Part shown: piece by piece, positions 1 through 8,925 of the stretch
How the letters are laid out: the number at the start of each line of letters is the position of its first letter
How positions within the stretch are numbered: the first letter of the stretch is position 1
Assembly (NCBI RefSeq): GCF_019218285.1
Contig: NZ_JAHUZG010000003.1
Coordinates: 248,001-312,000, forward strand
Source of the DNA: Antarctobacter sediminis
Lineage (GTDB): Bacteria; Pseudomonadota; Alphaproteobacteria; Rhodobacterales; Rhodobacteraceae
Length of the DNA stretch: 64,000 bases
Direction: 5' to 3'
Notes under the pieces: generated by a model
Databases searched by the model: none
Told to the model about the DNA's origin: nothing
The model's input: only the letters and a program-made list of their open reading frames with translations
Program-made: the position numbers and the translations under genes

Positions 1-306
1 CCAGCAGGCGATTTCCAACCCGGAAAACGCGCCCATGACCGTCAGGTCGGGCCGCTGGGTAAAGCCCGAGGAATAAGTCCGGCGATAGATGCGTTCGATG
101 TTCTCAGGGTTTTCACCCTCGAAGTAACGGGCAAAGACATCGCCGATCACCGCGCGCATGGCATCCGGCCCGACGGAAGAGGCGTAACATTCGCCCCATC
201 CGGTGATGCCGTCATCGGTGGTCAGCTTGACGAGGATCCAATAACGCCCGCCCCAGCCCGGCGCGGGCGGTGCGGTGACGATGATGTCGAGGTCGCGGAG
301 TTTCAT
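1..306 (-). CDS. Enolase-superfamily (mandelate racemase/muconate lactonizing type) protein, N-terminal part
   Basis: Partial gene. It starts at the ATG complementary to 304-306 and runs off the left end of the window, so 102 codons are visible. The translation begins MKLRDLDIIVTAPP and contains the capping-domain signature of mandelate racemase/muconate lactonizing enzymes, with TDDGITGWGE near residues 34-43. The catalytic barrel lies outside the window, so neither metal ligands nor the base residues can be seen and the substrate cannot be inferred. Family members abstract a proton alpha to a carboxylate, most often as sugar-acid dehydratases. The zinc alcohol dehydrogenase gene lies 63 bp upstream on the same strand, so the two may be cotranscribed. 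Confidence 0.8.
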   Translation of the reverse strand, partial: MKLRDLDIIVTAPPAPGWGGRYWILVKLTTDDGITGWGECYASSVGPDAMRAVIGDVFARYFEGENPENIERIYRRTYSSGFTQRPDLTVMGAFSGLEIACW

Positions 307-369
307 CGGGCGTCCCTTTTGCTGTCTGGGTGCGCCCCGCTGCGGGCGGGGCGACCGGTCTTTGGGGCG

Positions 370-1455
370 TCAGGTGTCGAAGAGGATCACGTTGCGGCGC
401 GCGCCGCCGGTCTTGGTGTCGGCAATCGCCTCGTTGATCTGGTCCAGCCGCCAGCGGCCCGAGACCAGTTCATCCAGTTTCAGTCGGCCTTGCCGATACA
501 GGTCGGCCATCCACGGGATGTCGCGCTGGATCACTACATCGCCCATCTTGGAACCGATCATGTGCTGCCCCATGAAGGCGGGAACGACGGGTTCGTATTG
601 GGCCATGGCCCCGGTATGGGGCATGCCGATCATGACCATGCGGCCGCCCCAGCCCATATAGCGCATGGCGGTGTCATAGGCGGGAATGGCCCCGACGGTG
701 ACGGCGACCACATCGGCGCCACGCCCCAGCGCATCCATGGCAGTTTTCCACGGGGCTTTATCACTGGCAAGCACGCCATGGGTGGCCCCAAAGGCGCGGG
801 CGGTTTCCAGCTTTTCCTCGCTCATGTCGACGGCGACGATACGACGGGCACCGCCGATGCGCGCGCCCTGGATGGCGTTCAGCCCGACACCCCCCGCGCC
901 GATCACCACCACGTCTTCGCCCGGGCGCATGCGGCCCGCGTTGATCACGGCACCGATGCCGGTGATGACACCACAAGCCAGCAGGCAGACGGCCTCGGGG
1001 GGCATGTCGTCGGGCAGGGCGACGGCCTGACTTTGATCGACCACGACCTTTTCCGCGAAAGCCCCGCAGTGCATGGCCTGTTCCACCGGTGTGCCATCGG
1101 CGCGCGTCAGCACCGGGGCGGTTTCCCGGTCACCCACGCAGATCGTCGGCTTGCCGGTGGCGCAGTTCGGGCAGGTGCCGCAGGCGCGGATCAACGTGAC
1201 GACGACGCGGTCGCCCTTGTTCAGCCCGCTGACGCCGTCGCCAAGCGCGGTGATGCGCCCGGCGGCCTCGTGCCCATAGACGGCGGGCAATGTCCCGCCC
1301 CAGGCCCCTTCGGCGTAGGAGATATCGGAATGGCAGATGGCGACGGCTTCCAGCGTGACCTCGATCTCTCCCGGCCCGGGGGCGCGCAGGTTGAGGTCCT
1401 CGATCTGAAGCGGCGCATCGAAGGCGGTGCAGACCGCGGCGCGAATGGATGTCAT
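370..1455 (-). CDS. Zinc-dependent medium-chain alcohol dehydrogenase
   Basis: 361 residues, normal for a zinc-binding medium-chain dehydrogenase. Cys41 and His62 (in GHEAAG) match catalytic zinc ligands. Cys92, Cys95, Cys98 and Cys106 show the 3-3-8 spacing of the structural zinc lobe. A Rossmann motif GAGGVGLNAIQGA lies near residue 185. The family oxidises an alcohol to an aldehyde or ketone with NAD(P). The sequence looks like the class III/benzyl-alcohol branch, but the substrate cannot be read from it. Downstream on the same strand is an enolase-superfamily gene and upstream are pca genes, so a role in catabolism of an aromatic or sugar-derived alcohol is an inference. Confidence 0.85.
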   Translation of the reverse strand: MTSIRAAVCTAFDAPLQIEDLNLRAPGPGEIEVTLEAVAICHSDISYAEGAWGGTLPAVYGHEAAGRITALGDGVSGLNKGDRVVVTLIRACGTCPNCATGKPTICVGDRETAPVLTRADGTPVEQAMHCGAFAEKVVVDQSQAVALPDDMPPEAVCLLACGVITGIGAVINAGRMRPGEDVVVIGAGGVGLNAIQGARIGGARRIVAVDMSEEKLETARAFGATHGVLASDKAPWKTAMDALGRGADVVAVTVGAIPAYDTAMRYMGWGGRMVMIGMPHTGAMAQYEPVVPAFMGQHMIGSKMGDVVIQRDIPWMADLYRQGRLKLDELVSGRWRLDQINEAIADTKTGGARRNVILFDT

Positions 1456-1568
1456 GGGAGGTTCCCTTTGGCTTTGCGGGCAGGGTGCGCGGGGCCGGGC
1501 GCGGCGTGCTGTCTTAAAAGCGACATTGGCCCCGTCGGATGCGGGGCGTGACGCAACGGTAAGTTACG

Positions 1569-2900
1569 TCAGGCGGATAGCGTGGCCACCGCGTCGGCAA
1601 AGGCGCGGGCCTCCGCCGGGGCGGTGCCCATCTGGTGACGGGGGTCAAAGAGGCTTGCGGGCAGGTCCGGGTGGGCTGCACGTGCCACCTGTTCCAGCGG
1701 TTGACCGTTGTCGCGCGCCTGTATGCACAGTGTTTTTGTCAGGGCCTGAGCCTCGGGGCGGGGCATGGTCTTGGCCAGCGCGAAGGACAGCGCCTCGGCC
1801 ATCAACAGCCCGCCCGTGGCGTTCAGCGTTGCGGCCATGGCATCGGCGTCGGGCGTCAGCGTTTCCGCCAGCGCCTGCGCGTGGGCCATCGCGGCGGCGG
1901 AGGACAAGACCAGTTGCGGCAGACAGAGCCATTCGGTGAACCACGCCGCGCCATCCCGTTGCTGACGGTGCAGGGTGGTGCCTTGCAGCGTGGCGTTCAG
2001 GCCCTGCGCATGGCGGGCCAGCGCCACCAGCGCCGAGGGTGCCACGGGGTTCTGTTTCTGCGGCATGGTCGAAGAGGAACCGGCCCCCCCAAGGCGCACC
2101 TCACCGATGCCGCTTTGGGTGGCAAGGACCAGATCCTCACCCAATTTGCCAGCAGCCAGAGTCACACGAGTGAACCAACCGGCAATATCAAGGATTGGCC
2201 CCCGGTCGCTGTGCCAGCTGTGGCCGGGATCGGTCAGGCCCAGTTTCTCTGCCATCATGGTCCGCAACGCGGCGGGGTCGGGGCCAAGCGCCGAGGCCGT
2301 CCCGGCCGCCCCGGACAACGACACTCGCAGGGCCTTGGCACGCAGGGCCGGCAGCGCCTCCAGCGCCTCGACCAGTGGCCATCCCCAGGCGGCGACCTGC
2401 GCGCCAAAGCTGGTGGGCGTGGCATGCTGGCCATAAGTGCGCGCGGCCATTGGCGTTTCCGCATGGTCCCTTGCAAGACGCGCCAGCGCCGAAAGCGTTG
2501 CACGCAACCGTTCCTCTTGCTGGGCCAGAGCCTGCCGAAGGCGCAGCATCAAAGCGGTGTCCTGTATATCTTGCGAGGTCGCGCCCCAATGCAGGTATTG
2601 GGCGTGTTCCGGCGCGCTCATCGCCTTGCGGAAGGCGGCGACGAAGGCAGGTGTGACGACGCCGTTCTGCCCCGTCGCCTCGGCCAGTTCGGCCGGGTCG
2701 ATCTGGCATTCCAGGCTGGCGCGTTGGATCGCGGCGGCCGAAACCTCGGGGATGACACCCTGTGCCGCCTGTGCCTGTGCCAGCGCGGCCTCGACCAGCA
2801 TCATGGCGCGGATTTCGGCGCTGTCGGAAAACAGGCGGGCGGTTTCGCCTGTCTGAAAGAGGCGATGCAGATGCGTGCTGTCAAAAGGCGTGGCGGACAT
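1569..2900 (-). CDS. pcaB: 3-carboxy-cis,cis-muconate cycloisomerase
   Basis: 443 residues from the ATG complementary to 2898-2900. The longer open frame upstream overlaps the next gene and is not needed. It belongs to the fumarase/aspartase (class II fumarase-lyase) superfamily. The signature loop GSSSTMPQKQNP lies near residue 285, and QYLHWGATSQDIQDTA near residue 95 is the other conserved region. PcaB converts 3-carboxy-cis,cis-muconate to 4-carboxymuconolactone in the protocatechuate branch of the beta-ketoadipate pathway. pcaD lies about 730 bp upstream on the same strand, which supports the assignment. Ring-cleavage pcaGH and decarboxylase pcaC are not in the window. Confidence 0.92.
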   Translation of the reverse strand: MSATPFDSTHLHRLFQTGETARLFSDSAEIRAMMLVEAALAQAQAAQGVIPEVSAAAIQRASLECQIDPAELAEATGQNGVVTPAFVAAFRKAMSAPEHAQYLHWGATSQDIQDTALMLRLRQALAQQEERLRATLSALARLARDHAETPMAARTYGQHATPTSFGAQVAAWGWPLVEALEALPALRAKALRVSLSGAAGTASALGPDPAALRTMMAEKLGLTDPGHSWHSDRGPILDIAGWFTRVTLAAGKLGEDLVLATQSGIGEVRLGGAGSSSTMPQKQNPVAPSALVALARHAQGLNATLQGTTLHRQQRDGAAWFTEWLCLPQLVLSSAAAMAHAQALAETLTPDADAMAATLNATGGLLMAEALSFALAKTMPRPEAQALTKTLCIQARDNGQPLEQVARAAHPDLPASLFDPRHQMGTAPAEARAFADAVATLSA

Positions 2901-2911
2901 GGTGGCTCCTG

Positions 2912-3628
2912 TCAGGGCGTCTGGGTCGCGATCCGGTGCAGCAGATCGGCCAGCCGGTCGGGCATCGAGAAGAAGGGCGAATGGCCACTGTCCAGTTCGT
3001 GCACGTCTTCGGGCGCAAACCGGGTGGTCAATTTCTCTTGCAGGTCGGGCGGAATCGCCCCGTCCTTGCGGCAAAGGATATAGCTGCGGGGCTTGTCCTG
3101 CGAATTTGCCGTCAGCTCGACCACGGTTTTCGCGGGGGCCAGCGCCTGCGGGCACAGCCGGGGCAGGGCGTAGTCCACCGCCTCTTGCGGGCAGTCCTGA
3201 TAGAACAGGTCCGGCGCCATGCCGAGGTCGAAACTGTGCGACAACCCGTCGGCCGCGGCGCGCAGGGCCGGGGCCAGCGGCTGGGTCGCCCCGAGAAAGC
3301 GCATCTCGGCCATTGTTTTGCCCGGCCATGGCGTGTGCGCGCAAAGATAGACAAGGCGCTGGATATTGTCCGGGGCCATTTCCGCGGCGCGGGTGATCGC
3401 GTAGCCGCCCATCGAATGACCGACAAGCACGGCGGGAACAGTCAGGTGACGGCAAATCGCCTGAGCGTATAGATCCAGCGTCACGTCATTGACCGGGGTC
3501 GGATCCGCCCCGTGCGAGGGCAGGTCGATGGCTGTCGCCTTATGGCCCAGCGCTTCTAACGCGGGCACCACGTCGCGCCAGCACCATGCCCCATGCGAGG
3601 CGCCATGGATCAGCAGGAACCGCGCCAT
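2912..3628 (-). CDS. Alpha/beta hydrolase of the methylesterase/hydroxynitrile-lyase type
   Basis: 238 residues. The N-terminus, with FLLIHGASHGAWCW at residues 4-17, and the nucleophile elbow GHSMGG near residue 73 are typical of the plant methylesterase/hydroxynitrile lyase (SABP2, PNAE) branch of alpha/beta hydrolases, which also has many bacterial members of unknown substrate. A C-terminal GHSPFF supplies the catalytic His. The gene lies between pcaB (11 bp downstream) and pcaD (4 bp upstream), so it is probably cotranscribed with them and could hydrolyse an ester of an aromatic or lactone intermediate. That role is inference. Confidence 0.8.
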   Translation of the reverse strand: MARFLLIHGASHGAWCWRDVVPALEALGHKATAIDLPSHGADPTPVNDVTLDLYAQAICRHLTVPAVLVGHSMGGYAITRAAEMAPDNIQRLVYLCAHTPWPGKTMAEMRFLGATQPLAPALRAAADGLSHSFDLGMAPDLFYQDCPQEAVDYALPRLCPQALAPAKTVVELTANSQDKPRSYILCRKDGAIPPDLQEKLTTRFAPEDVHELDSGHSPFFSMPDRLADLLHRIATQTP

Positions 3629-3632
3629 GGGG

Positions 3633-4421
3633 TCAGACCGCGCCCTGCGCCTTGAGGAAGCCGGTCAGCACCTCGGCATATTCCCCGGGCTTCTCGACGC
3701 AGGGCAGGTGGCCGGCGCCGCGGATCAGGTGTTTCTGGACACCGGGGATCAGGTCGGCGGTTTCAAATACCAGATCCGGCGGGGTCGATCCGTCTTCGGA
3801 CCCTGCGATGGCCAGTGTCGGCAGGCGCAGCCCGCTGGTCGAACTGATGAAATCGGTGCCCGCGATGGCGGCGGCGCACCCGGTCCACCCCTCGTCCGGA
3901 GTGCGCAGGAACAGGTTGCGCCATGCCGGAAAGGACGCGTCATCGTGAAAAGGTTTCGAAAACCAGCGGTCCATCGTCGGATCGACGATGGCGTCCAGCC
4001 CGCCGTCTTGGACCGCGCGGATGCGGTCGCCCCACATGTCACGTGTGCCGATTTTGGCGGCGGTGTTCGACAGGACCATCGCGCGCACAAGGTCCAGCCG
4101 CTTGGCCGCAAGCCCCTGTGCGATCATCCCGCCGATGGACAGGCCGACAAAAACCGCGTTCTTGAACCCTGTGTGGTCCATCAACCGTTCGATGTCCGTG
4201 ACCAGCGCCCCCATGCTGTACGGTCCTTTTGGTGTGTCGGACAGGCCGTGTCCGCGCTTGTCATAGCGCAGGATCCGCAGCCCGTCAGGCAGCAGCGGCA
4301 GGATTTCATCCCAGAGGCGGTAATCGGTGCCCAGCGAATTGGCAAAGACCACGGGCGTGCCGTCTTTGGGTCCGGTGACGCTGTAGTGCAGGCGAAGATC
4401 GCCGAATTGAGCCATCTGCAT
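3633..4421 (-). CDS. pcaD: 3-oxoadipate enol-lactonase
   Basis: 262 residues; a second ATG two codons in (ending at 4415) is an equally good start. It is an alpha/beta hydrolase with the nucleophile elbow GLSIGG near residue 95 and a C-terminal GAGHLPCVE carrying the catalytic His. The N-terminal block with FANSLGTDYRLWD and RYDKRGHGLS is strongly PcaD-like. PcaD hydrolyses beta-ketoadipate enol-lactone to beta-ketoadipate, the last step before the CoA-transfer and thiolase reactions. It appears to be the first gene of a three-gene unit with the alpha/beta hydrolase and pcaB, all on the minus strand with very short gaps. Confidence 0.92.
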   Translation of the reverse strand: MQMAQFGDLRLHYSVTGPKDGTPVVFANSLGTDYRLWDEILPLLPDGLRILRYDKRGHGLSDTPKGPYSMGALVTDIERLMDHTGFKNAVFVGLSIGGMIAQGLAAKRLDLVRAMVLSNTAAKIGTRDMWGDRIRAVQDGGLDAIVDPTMDRWFSKPFHDDASFPAWRNLFLRTPDEGWTGCAAAIAGTDFISSTSGLRLPTLAIAGSEDGSTPPDLVFETADLIPGVQKHLIRGAGHLPCVEKPGEYAEVLTGFLKAQGAV

Positions 4422-4496
4422 GGGCTGAGCCTCCCTTTTGCGCTTGGTGTAGCGCGTGGGGGCGGCGGGAAAAAGGGACCTTCTGCCCGCGCGGCC

Positions 4497-5612
4497 TCAA
4501 TGGCCGTAGCGGGTGTCCAGCGGCAGCAGCCCGCCGGGGGTTACGTGAACGGCCCCTTCCCAATCCGGCACCCGGGTCAGTTCCGTGTTGATCTCTTGGC
4601 CGAAATCGACGCCATAAGAGGTCACGCGGACGCCGCCGGGGGCCGGTTCCAGCGTCAGTTCCACCCGGCAATACTGTTGCGCGCCGACGCTGAACCAGCC
4701 GGGCACGCTGTAGCTTGGGCCTGTCAGGACGGCGCGACGGCGTTCCGGGCTGTACCCCTCGGCCGGGTCGCGTTCGGTGACGTGGATCTTGTAGTCCGGT
4801 CCATAGAACTCCGGGGCCGTGGCGCGGGCCAGAAGATCGGCAAACTCATAGCCTTCGCCGACGAAATGCTGTCGGTAGGTCAGCGTGTGCGAGCTGATGC
4901 AGATCTGGCGATACAGACGTTCGAAGGTTTCGGGGCGGTCGGGAAAGACCACCTTGCTTTCAAGGTCGTCTGATAGCTCGATGTCCATCAACTTCAGTTC
5001 GGCGATGGTGTCGACATAACGCATCTCGGCCGACGGCGTACCAAGCACAATGGCCAGCAATTCCGGCGGTAGGGCCGGGCCTGAGGCGGTCAGCGCCTTG
5101 TAAGAGCTGTCGGCCAAGAGCTTGGCCACCTGAAGCGCGATGTTGAACACCTCGGAATCCGAGGCTGCCGGCGCTGCACCGTCACGAATGAACGGTGAAT
5201 GAAAGCCGAGCCGGGCACCCGGTTCCATCTGGCGACTGGGGTAGGGGCTGTTGGCGCCGAAGGCCTGTCCGAACATGAACAGGATCGCACAGGACGAAAG
5301 GCATTCATCGCCCGTCCGCACGCGAGTGCCGAAAAAGAATCCGCCCTGTTCGCCATTGGCCGCCCGGAGGAAAGACAGCACCTCGCCCAGCGAGCCGCCG
5401 GGGCTGTTCAGGCAGATCCGCGCGTTGAACCCGGCCAGAAGGTCCTGTTCGACGGCGCGCATCAAGTCGCCCTTTTCGATCGGGCCTTCGAACCGCAGGC
5501 TGCAATCGCCGTAGTCGGCGGGCTGCAACTGGGTCCATTGTCCAGCGGAGGCCGGGCCGGTGATGGCGAAAACGGTGAGAAAGGCAAGGATCGGGGTCAG
5601 GAAACGGGACAT
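4497..5612 (-). CDS. Periplasmic ClpP/crotonase-like protein (COG3904-type)
   Basis: 371 residues from the ATG at 5612; an upstream in-frame extension is possible but would bury the signal peptide. Residues 1-22 (MSRFLTPILAFLTVF...) form a Sec signal ending at ASA. Residues about 50-160 show a ClpP-like fold signature: CLNSPGGSLGE followed by ECLSSCAILFMFG, where the serine of SSCA would be the nucleophile, then LGFHSPF with a possible catalytic His. The C-terminal 200 residues are not recognised. Such proteins are annotated as predicted periplasmic proteins of unknown function; protease activity is an inference from the fold. Confidence 0.65.
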   Translation of the reverse strand: MSRFLTPILAFLTVFAITGPASAGQWTQLQPADYGDCSLRFEGPIEKGDLMRAVEQDLLAGFNARICLNSPGGSLGEVLSFLRAANGEQGGFFFGTRVRTGDECLSSCAILFMFGQAFGANSPYPSRQMEPGARLGFHSPFIRDGAAPAASDSEVFNIALQVAKLLADSSYKALTASGPALPPELLAIVLGTPSAEMRYVDTIAELKLMDIELSDDLESKVVFPDRPETFERLYRQICISSHTLTYRQHFVGEGYEFADLLARATAPEFYGPDYKIHVTERDPAEGYSPERRRAVLTGPSYSVPGWFSVGAQQYCRVELTLEPAPGGVRVTSYGVDFGQEINTELTRVPDWEGAVHVTPGGLLPLDTRYGH

Positions 5613-5691
5613 GAAAAAGGGCCTGTGCAAGGGATGCGACAGGCCCAGCATGCCGGGAGCGCAGCCCCCGGCGCAATCTTTTCCTGACCGG

Positions 5692-6120
5692 TCAGGCGAT
5701 CTCGACCAGCTCGATGTCAAAGGTCAGGTCTTTGCCGGCCAGCGGGTGGTTGGCGTCCAGCGTCACGACTTCTTCGGTGACGGCGACCACGGTCACGGGC
5801 ATGACCTGACCGCCGGGGGCCTGAACCTGCAACTGTGTGCCGAGGTCGAGCGGGATTTCTGCCGGGATTTCAGAACGCGGCACGTCCTGACGCGCTTCGG
5901 GGTTGGATTGGCCATAGGCTTCGTCCGCGGGAACCTGAACCGTTTTCTTGTCGCCGACCGTCATGCCGGGGATCGCCTTGTCGAGGCCGGGAATGATCTG
6001 GCCCGAGCCAACTTCGAATTGCAGCGGGTCGCGGCCCTGGCTGGAATCGAAGGTGGTGCCGTCGGAAAGGGTGCCGGTGTAATGAATGCGCACGGTGTCG
6101 CCGGATTTGACCTGCGTCAT
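5692..6120 (-). CDS. FKBP-type peptidyl-prolyl cis-trans isomerase, SlyD-like
   Basis: 142 residues from the ATG complementary to 6118-6120; a longer frame runs antisense through the next gene and is rejected. The FKBP core is clear: VRIHYTGTLSDGTTFDSS near residues 10-27, PLQFEVGSGQIIPGLDKAI near 32-50, and an inserted flap domain (about residues 70-120) with VTLDANHPLAGKDLTFDIEL afterwards, which is the SlyD arrangement. The histidine-rich metal-binding tail of E. coli SlyD is missing. It is a cytoplasmic folding helper that isomerises X-Pro bonds. Confidence 0.88.
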   Translation of the reverse strand: MTQVKSGDTVRIHYTGTLSDGTTFDSSQGRDPLQFEVGSGQIIPGLDKAIPGMTVGDKKTVQVPADEAYGQSNPEARQDVPRSEIPAEIPLDLGTQLQVQAPGGQVMPVTVVAVTEEVVTLDANHPLAGKDLTFDIELVEIA

Positions 6121-6309
6121 GGGAAACCTCTGTATGTCGGGGGGTGATTGGCTGAGGCCGGGGGCGTCCCGGGTGCTCGGATTTGGCGCAAGATACGCAT
6201 CCCGGACCCGGTTTGCAAATCGGCCCCCTGCGGCCATTGCGCCCGGAACGGGGTTTCCGACCGTCCGCACCCGTGTCAGGGTGGCCGCGAAACCGGGGAG
6301 GAGGGGTTC

Positions 6310-6987
6310 ATGGCGATCAAGCTTTGCGTTTTCGATGCCTATGGCACGCTGTTCGACGTGGCAGGGGCGGCGCGCGTCGCGGCAGAGGAACCGGGGCGCG
6401 GGGCGCTGGCCGAGGTCTGGCCGCAACTGGCGGCAGATTGGCGGGCAAAGCAGCTGGAATATAGCTGGCTGCGCGCGATCACCGGCGATTACGTCCCCTT
6501 CTGGGAGGTCACCAAGGACGGGCTGGACTGGGCCATGGAGCGCGCGGGGCTGGACGATCCGGAACTGCGCGAACGTCTGTTGGCGCTCTACTGGGAATTG
6601 CCCGCCTATCGCGAGGTGCCGTTCATGCTGGCGCAACTGAAGGCGCGCGGCATCGGCGCGGCGATCCTGTCGAACGGCAACCGCGACATGCTGGAGGGCG
6701 CGGTGGACAGCGCCGGCATTGGCGAGTTCCTGCAAGCCTTGTTGTCGGTGGAGCAGGTGGGCATCTTCAAGCCTGCGCGCGTGGTCTATGACCTTGTGGG
6801 CGAGGAGTTCGGCACCGCGCCGGATGAGGTGCTGTTCGTCTCGTCCAACGGCTGGGATGCCGCCGGGGCCGCGGCCTATGGTTTTCAGACGGCATGGGTG
6901 AACCGCATGAGCCTGCCGGTGGATCGCCTGATGGCGGCGCCGGCGCATGTACTGACCGACCTGACCACCATCCCGGAGCTTGTGTGA
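6310..6987 (+). CDS. HAD hydrolase of the L-2-haloacid dehalogenase type
   Basis: 225 residues, starting at the ATG after a strong GGGGAGGAGG ribosome site. It has FDAYGTLFD (nucleophile Asp near residue 8), LSNGN near 119, FKPARVVYDLV near 151 and SSNGWDAAGA near 178. The K-x5-Y and S-x-N-x2-D spacings match the L-2-haloacid dehalogenase active site. Family members hydrolyse 2-haloalkanoates to hydroxyacids by an Asp-ester intermediate, though many homologues act on other substrates. The stop overlaps the start of the next gene by one base (TGATG), so the two are translationally coupled. Confidence 0.85.
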   Translation: MAIKLCVFDAYGTLFDVAGAARVAAEEPGRGALAEVWPQLAADWRAKQLEYSWLRAITGDYVPFWEVTKDGLDWAMERAGLDDPELRERLLALYWELPAYREVPFMLAQLKARGIGAAILSNGNRDMLEGAVDSAGIGEFLQALLSVEQVGIFKPARVVYDLVGEEFGTAPDEVLFVSSNGWDAAGAAAYGFQTAWVNRMSLPVDRLMAAPAHVLTDLTTIPELV

Positions 6988-7808
6988 TGCCGCGTTTCGA
7001 AACCTCTGATGGCGTGTCCCTGTTCTACCGCGATGAGGGCGAGGGCCTGCCGCTGTTGTGCCTTGCCGGGCTGACGCGCGACGGGCGGGATTTCGATTTC
7101 GTCGCCCCGCATCTGACGGGCGTCAGGCTGATACGGCTGGATTATCGCGGGCGGGGACAGTCCGACTGGGCCCCGCATGAGACCTACCAGATCCCGGTCG
7201 AGGGGCGCGATGCGCTGGAGCTGCTGGATCATCTTGGGTTGGAAAAGGCGGCGGTGCTGGGCACGTCGCGCGGCGGGCTGATTGCCATGGTGCTGGCCGC
7301 GACGGCCAAGGATCGGCTGCTGGGCGTAGCGCTGAACGACATTGGCCCGGAAATCGCCGAGCCGGGGTTGAAGTATATCGAGGGCTATCTGGGCCGTGTG
7401 CCGCCGATGAAGACCTTGGAGGAGGTCGCTGCACGCCGGGCCGAGTTGCTGACGGGTTTTGTCGGCGTGCCCGAAAGCCGTTGGAAGGAAGAAGCCGAGC
7501 GCCTGTTCCGGGAAACGCCCGAGGGGCTGGAGCTGACCTATGACGCGCGGCTGCGGGATGCGGTGCTGGGCGGCGGGGCGCAGCCCGCGCCGGATCTGTG
7601 GCCGCTGTTCGATGCGCTGGCAGGGCTGCCGCTGTGTGCCTTGCGGGGCGAAAATTCGGACCTGCTGACGGCGGAGTGTTTTGCCGAGATGCAGAAACGC
7701 CGCCCGGACATGATCGGGGTCGAGGTTGCGGGGCGCGGGCACATCCCGTTCCTCGATGAACCAGAGTCGCTGGCCGCGCTGAACAAATGGCTGGCGATGC
7801 TGCGCTGA
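6987..7808 (+). CDS. Alpha/beta hydrolase
   Basis: 273 residues from the ATG that overlaps the HAD stop codon. Nucleophile elbow GTSRGG near residue 92, an RLDYRGRGQSDW strand-loop upstream of it, and a C-terminal GRGHIPFLDEP with the catalytic His place it in the alpha/beta hydrolase fold group related to haloalkane dehalogenases and esterases. The position after the nucleophile is Arg rather than the Met or Ile seen in many esterases. The specific substrate is unknown. Tight coupling to the dehalogenase-type HAD gene suggests that both act in one small degradation step; this is inference. Confidence 0.82.
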   Translation: MPRFETSDGVSLFYRDEGEGLPLLCLAGLTRDGRDFDFVAPHLTGVRLIRLDYRGRGQSDWAPHETYQIPVEGRDALELLDHLGLEKAAVLGTSRGGLIAMVLAATAKDRLLGVALNDIGPEIAEPGLKYIEGYLGRVPPMKTLEEVAARRAELLTGFVGVPESRWKEEAERLFRETPEGLELTYDARLRDAVLGGGAQPAPDLWPLFDALAGLPLCALRGENSDLLTAECFAEMQKRRPDMIGVEVAGRGHIPFLDEPESLAALNKWLAMLR

Positions 7809-7874
7809 CGGCGGGTGACGCTCTCGGGTCCTACGGACCCGTATCGCCCCACCCACCGTCCCTTTGGGCGCGCC

Positions 7875-8786
7875 TCAGTCGGGCAGGTTGAAGACCCTCG
7901 ACGGGTGCAGTTCGCCGGATTTGAAACGGCCAACTGCCACCGGCTTGCCGTCAAAGCTGGCCCAGGCTTCGTCTCCGTATTCGACCTTGCCCGGGATCAC
8001 CATGCCGGGGTTGCCGTTGCGCAGGCGCGTCGCGCCTTCGGCAGTGCATTTCAGTTCAGGCAGGTCGGTCAGGCCGATTTCCAGCGGCAGAAGATGCGTG
8101 TCCAGCTCTGGCGACTTGGCAAGCGCGTCGATGGTGTCGATGCTCAGCCCCTGTTCCGCGTCGAACGGGCCGGACCAGATGCGGCGCAGGCGCAGGACGT
8201 GGCCGTGACAGCCCAGAGCGCGGCCCAGATCCCGCGCGATCGAACGCACGTATCCACCCTTGCCGCAGGTCATTTCCAACACGGCGTGATCGGCATCGGG
8301 ACGGTCTGTCAGCACCAGTTCCTCGACCCACAGGGGGCGGGCGGCGATCTCCATTTCCTCGCCGTCGCGGGCGCGTTTGTAGGCACGTTCGCCGTCGATC
8401 TTGACCGCCGAGAACTGTGGCGGCACCTGCATGATCTCTCCGACGAAACCGTGCAGGGCTTCCTTGATCTCATCATCGGTAGGACGCAGGTCGGAGGTAG
8501 CGATCACCTCGCCTTCGGCGTCATCGGTATTGGTGGCCTGCCCGAAACGAACCGTGAATTGGTACGCCTTCAGCGCATCGGTGATATAGGGCACGGTCTT
8601 GGTCGCCTCGCCAAGGGCCACGGCCAGAACGCCGGTTGCCTCCGGGTCCAGCGTGCCGGCATGGCCGGCTTTCTTGGCGTCCAGCGCCCAGCGAACCTTG
8701 TTGACGACCGAGGTCGAAGTCATCCCCGCCGGTTTGTCGACGATCAACCAACCGGAAATGTCGCGACCCTTGCGCTTGCGTGCCAT
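7875..8786 (-). CDS. truB: tRNA pseudouridine(55) synthase
   Basis: 303 residues. Contains [21 protein letters not shown] near residues 12-32 and the catalytic motif [14 protein letters not shown] near 41-54, whose Asp forms the covalent adduct with uridine. [14 protein letters not shown] near 180 is the other conserved family block. TruB makes pseudouridine 55 in the T-loop of elongator tRNAs. Often truB lies with rbfA, infB and rpsO; here it is instead downstream of metG, on the same strand after a 139-bp gap containing a hairpin. It faces the alpha/beta hydrolase gene convergently. Confidence 0.95.
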   Translation of the reverse strand: MARKRKGRDISGWLIVDKPAGMTSTSVVNKVRWALDAKKAGHAGTLDPEATGVLAVALGEATKTVPYITDALKAYQFTVRFGQATNTDDAEGEVIATSDLRPTDDEIKEALHGFVGEIMQVPPQFSAVKIDGERAYKRARDGEEMEIAARPLWVEELVLTDRPDADHAVLEMTCGKGGYVRSIARDLGRALGCHGHVLRLRRIWSGPFDAEQGLSIDTIDALAKSPELDTHLLPLEIGLTDLPELKCTAEGATRLRNGNPGMVIPGKVEYGDEAWASFDGKPVAVGRFKSGELHPSRVFNLPD

Positions 8787-8891
8787 GTGCTGCCCCTGCT
8801 CGGTGAGGCGCGCGGGTTAGCAAGCGGACCGAAGGCTGTCAACGCGCCTTGGCCGGGGTGCCACAAATCACCGGTTTGATGTTGGCCGGGT

Positions 8892-8917
8892 CGGTGCGCC
8901 AAGAAGCTGGCGCACCG
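8892..8917 (-). terminator. Perfect hairpin downstream of metG
   Basis: A 10-bp perfect inverted repeat, CGGTGCGCCA / TGGCGCACCG, with a 6-base loop begins 9 bp past the metG stop. There is no T-run on the minus strand after it, so it may be a weak intrinsic terminator, an mRNA-end stabiliser or a rho-assisted site. Confidence 0.45.
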
Positions 8918-8925
8918 GTATCGGG

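Noticed and set aside
319-1551. Plus-strand open frame of 410 codons opposite the zinc alcohol dehydrogenase
   Set aside because: Antisense to a gene with intact zinc-site cysteines; the alternative protein has no motif.
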